From Sulfurovum sp. (GTDB taxonomy: Bacteria; Campylobacterota; Campylobacteria; Campylobacterales; Sulfurovaceae): a DNA stretch of 34,127 nt. The stretch is from NCBI GenBank assembly GCA_027012955.1, contig JALUYL010000086.1, forward strand, positions 1 to 34,127, read 5' to 3'. This document shows positions 33,101 to 34,127 of this stretch, piece by piece; within the stretch, counting starts at the first letter, position 1, and each line of letters opens with the position of its first letter. The notes beneath the pieces are model-generated. The model was not told where the DNA came from, did not search any database, and saw only the letters and a program-made list of their open reading frames with translations. The translations under genes and the position numbers were made by a program.

Positions 33101-34127
33101 TTGAAATTAGACTTTAGTAAAGATGCCTATATGAGCATCACTGATGATACAAGTAAACTAGACAGCAAAACACTCTTTTTAAAAACGGCACAAAATTCTG
33201 GCTATTTTGATGCACTTGAGACAAAACCAGAGTACATTACCCCTTCTGAATTGATTGAAGCTTGGCAGATTGATGAAATGAAAGTAGTGGGTGTGACTGG
33301 AACCAATGGTAAAACGACTGTAACTGCGGCTATTTACTCTTTTTTACTCGATTTGGATGAGAAGCCTGCCTTGCAGGGTACACGTGGTCTATTTGCGCAG
33401 GAGAAGCGACTAGAAGAGAAGAGTATGACTACGCCATCCATACTAGAAACACTGCACAATATGAAGCAGACATTTGAGCTTGGATGTAACTATTTTATCA
33501 TGGAAGTAAGTTCTCATGCGATAGACCAAAAACGCATTGAAGGCTTAAACTTTGCACTCAAAGTACATACCAATGTCACCTCTGACCATTTGGACTATCA
33601 TGGTACGGTAGAAGAGTATAGACGTGTCAAAAGTCTCTTCTTTGCAGATGAGTCGCCAAAGCTACTCAATAAAGATGATATTAAGAACATTACCTATAAT
33701 CCTATTGGGGCACAAAGTTATGGTGTAGATGAACCTGCGACATTTAAAGTGCAGGCATTTTCGCTTTTGCACGGCATCACTGCAGGTATAAAACATCTAA
33801 AAACAGAAGCTACTTTCCATTCTCCTATGGTGGGGCTTTTTAACCTCTTTAACCTTATGGCTGCCATCGGTTCTGTACAGATGTTGACGGGTAGAAACAT
33901 TGAAGAGATCTGTGAAGTGGTAGCGTATTTTGCAGGAGTCTCTGGACGTATGGAGGTGGTGAGTCAAGACCCACTTGTCATTGTCGATTTTGCACATACC
34001 GATGATGGTATGCACGCTGTTTTAGAGTCCATGAAAGACAGAGATCTCTCTGTAGTCTTTGGGGCAGGTGGAAACCGTGACAAAGAGAAGCGTCCACGTA
34101 TGGGTGCAGTTGCAGGACGTTATGCCA
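33101..34127 (+). CDS. murE: UDP-N-acetylmuramoyl-L-alanyl-D-glutamate--2,6-diaminopimelate ligase, 3' end cut by window
   Basis: Adds meso-diaminopimelate to the peptidoglycan precursor in the cytoplasm using ATP. 342 codons are visible, running off the right edge. The Mur ligase ATP loop VVGVTGTNGKTT (Lys71) is present. The region FIMEVSSHAIDQKRIEGLNF and TNVTSDHLDYHG is typical of MurE. VEEYRRVKSLFF holds the Lys expected to be carbamylated, and SGRMEVV opens the C-terminal domain. The DNPR substrate-specificity motif would lie beyond the window. The start is TTG 33101 (LDFSKDAYM), 1 nt after the upstream stop; an ATG at 33131 is the alternative. Confidence 0.92.
   Translation, partial: MKLDFSKDAYMSITDDTSKLDSKTLFLKTAQNSGYFDALETKPEYITPSELIEAWQIDEMKVVGVTGTNGKTTVTAAIYSFLLDLDEKPALQGTRGLFAQEKRLEEKSMTTPSILETLHNMKQTFELGCNYFIMEVSSHAIDQKRIEGLNFALKVHTNVTSDHLDYHGTVEEYRRVKSLFFADESPKLLNKDDIKNITYNPIGAQSYGVDEPATFKVQAFSLLHGITAGIKHLKTEATFHSPMVGLFNLFNLMAAIGSVQMLTGRNIEEICEVVAYFAGVSGRMEVVSQDPLVIVDFAHTDDGMHAVLESMKDRDLSVVFGAGGNRDKEKRPRMGAVAGRYA

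Noticed and set aside
1-34127. CRISPR array
   Set aside because: I saw no regularly spaced direct repeats of 23-40 bp with unique spacers. The repeats present are coding, att-like or palindromic.

Overview
The window looks like chromosome of a Campylobacterota (epsilonproteobacterial) species, probably close to Sulfurovum or Sulfurimonas. This is inferred from gene order and protein style, not from a search. The S10-spc-alpha ribosomal cluster runs rpsJ to rplO, secY, map, infA, then rpmJ, rpsM, rpsK, rpsD, rpoA, rplQ. rpmD (L30) is missing between rpsE and rplO, S14 is the short zinc type, and the DNA is AT-rich with Lys/Ile-rich proteins.

Left part (1-8.7 kb): a secreted LysM/NlpC-P60 cell-wall hydrolase; ilvD, whose 5' leader is occupied by a 160-bp palindromic MITE-like element; a tRNA cluster Gly(GCC)-Leu(UAA)-Cys(GCA)-Ser(UGA); and an AbiEi/AbiEii toxin-antitoxin pair placed directly against the last tRNA and next to tandem repeats that resemble integrase arm sites. 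Then come doxX, an exported MsrB, and a convergent four-gene operon (lipoprotein, YgjP-type metallopeptidase, membrane zinc-ribbon protein, truncated globin).

Middle (8.7-15.6 kb): an accretion-type defence region built against tRNA-Ser(GGA). A split HipA system (hipB, hipS-like, hipT-like kinase with an N-terminal four-Cys motif) is flanked by two att-like repeats. The second of these repeats matches the 3' end of tRNA-Ser(GGA) over 17 bp. Between it and the tRNA lies a second island with a decayed tyrosine integrase, a J-domain fragment and a complete three-gene ABC-3C-type system (nuclease-like effector, middle component, DUF3732-type ATPase). Beyond the tRNA are the SRP RNA gene (ffs), a 123-bp inverted-repeat element, and a P-loop ATPase gene whose stop codon lies inside that element.

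Right part (17.2-34.1 kb): the ribosomal protein operons behind a near-consensus promoter. They are interrupted between infA and rpmJ by about 1.2 kb holding gene debris and a RelB/RelE-type toxin-antitoxin pair. A NifU-like Fe-S scaffold, a TPR-like protein and the first two thirds of murE close the window.

The most notable material is the nested island at tRNA-Ser(GGA) with its HipBST-like and ABC-3C-like systems. Three toxin-antitoxin modules and one multi-gene conflict system lie within 25 kb, each placed at a tRNA boundary or a gap in a core operon.
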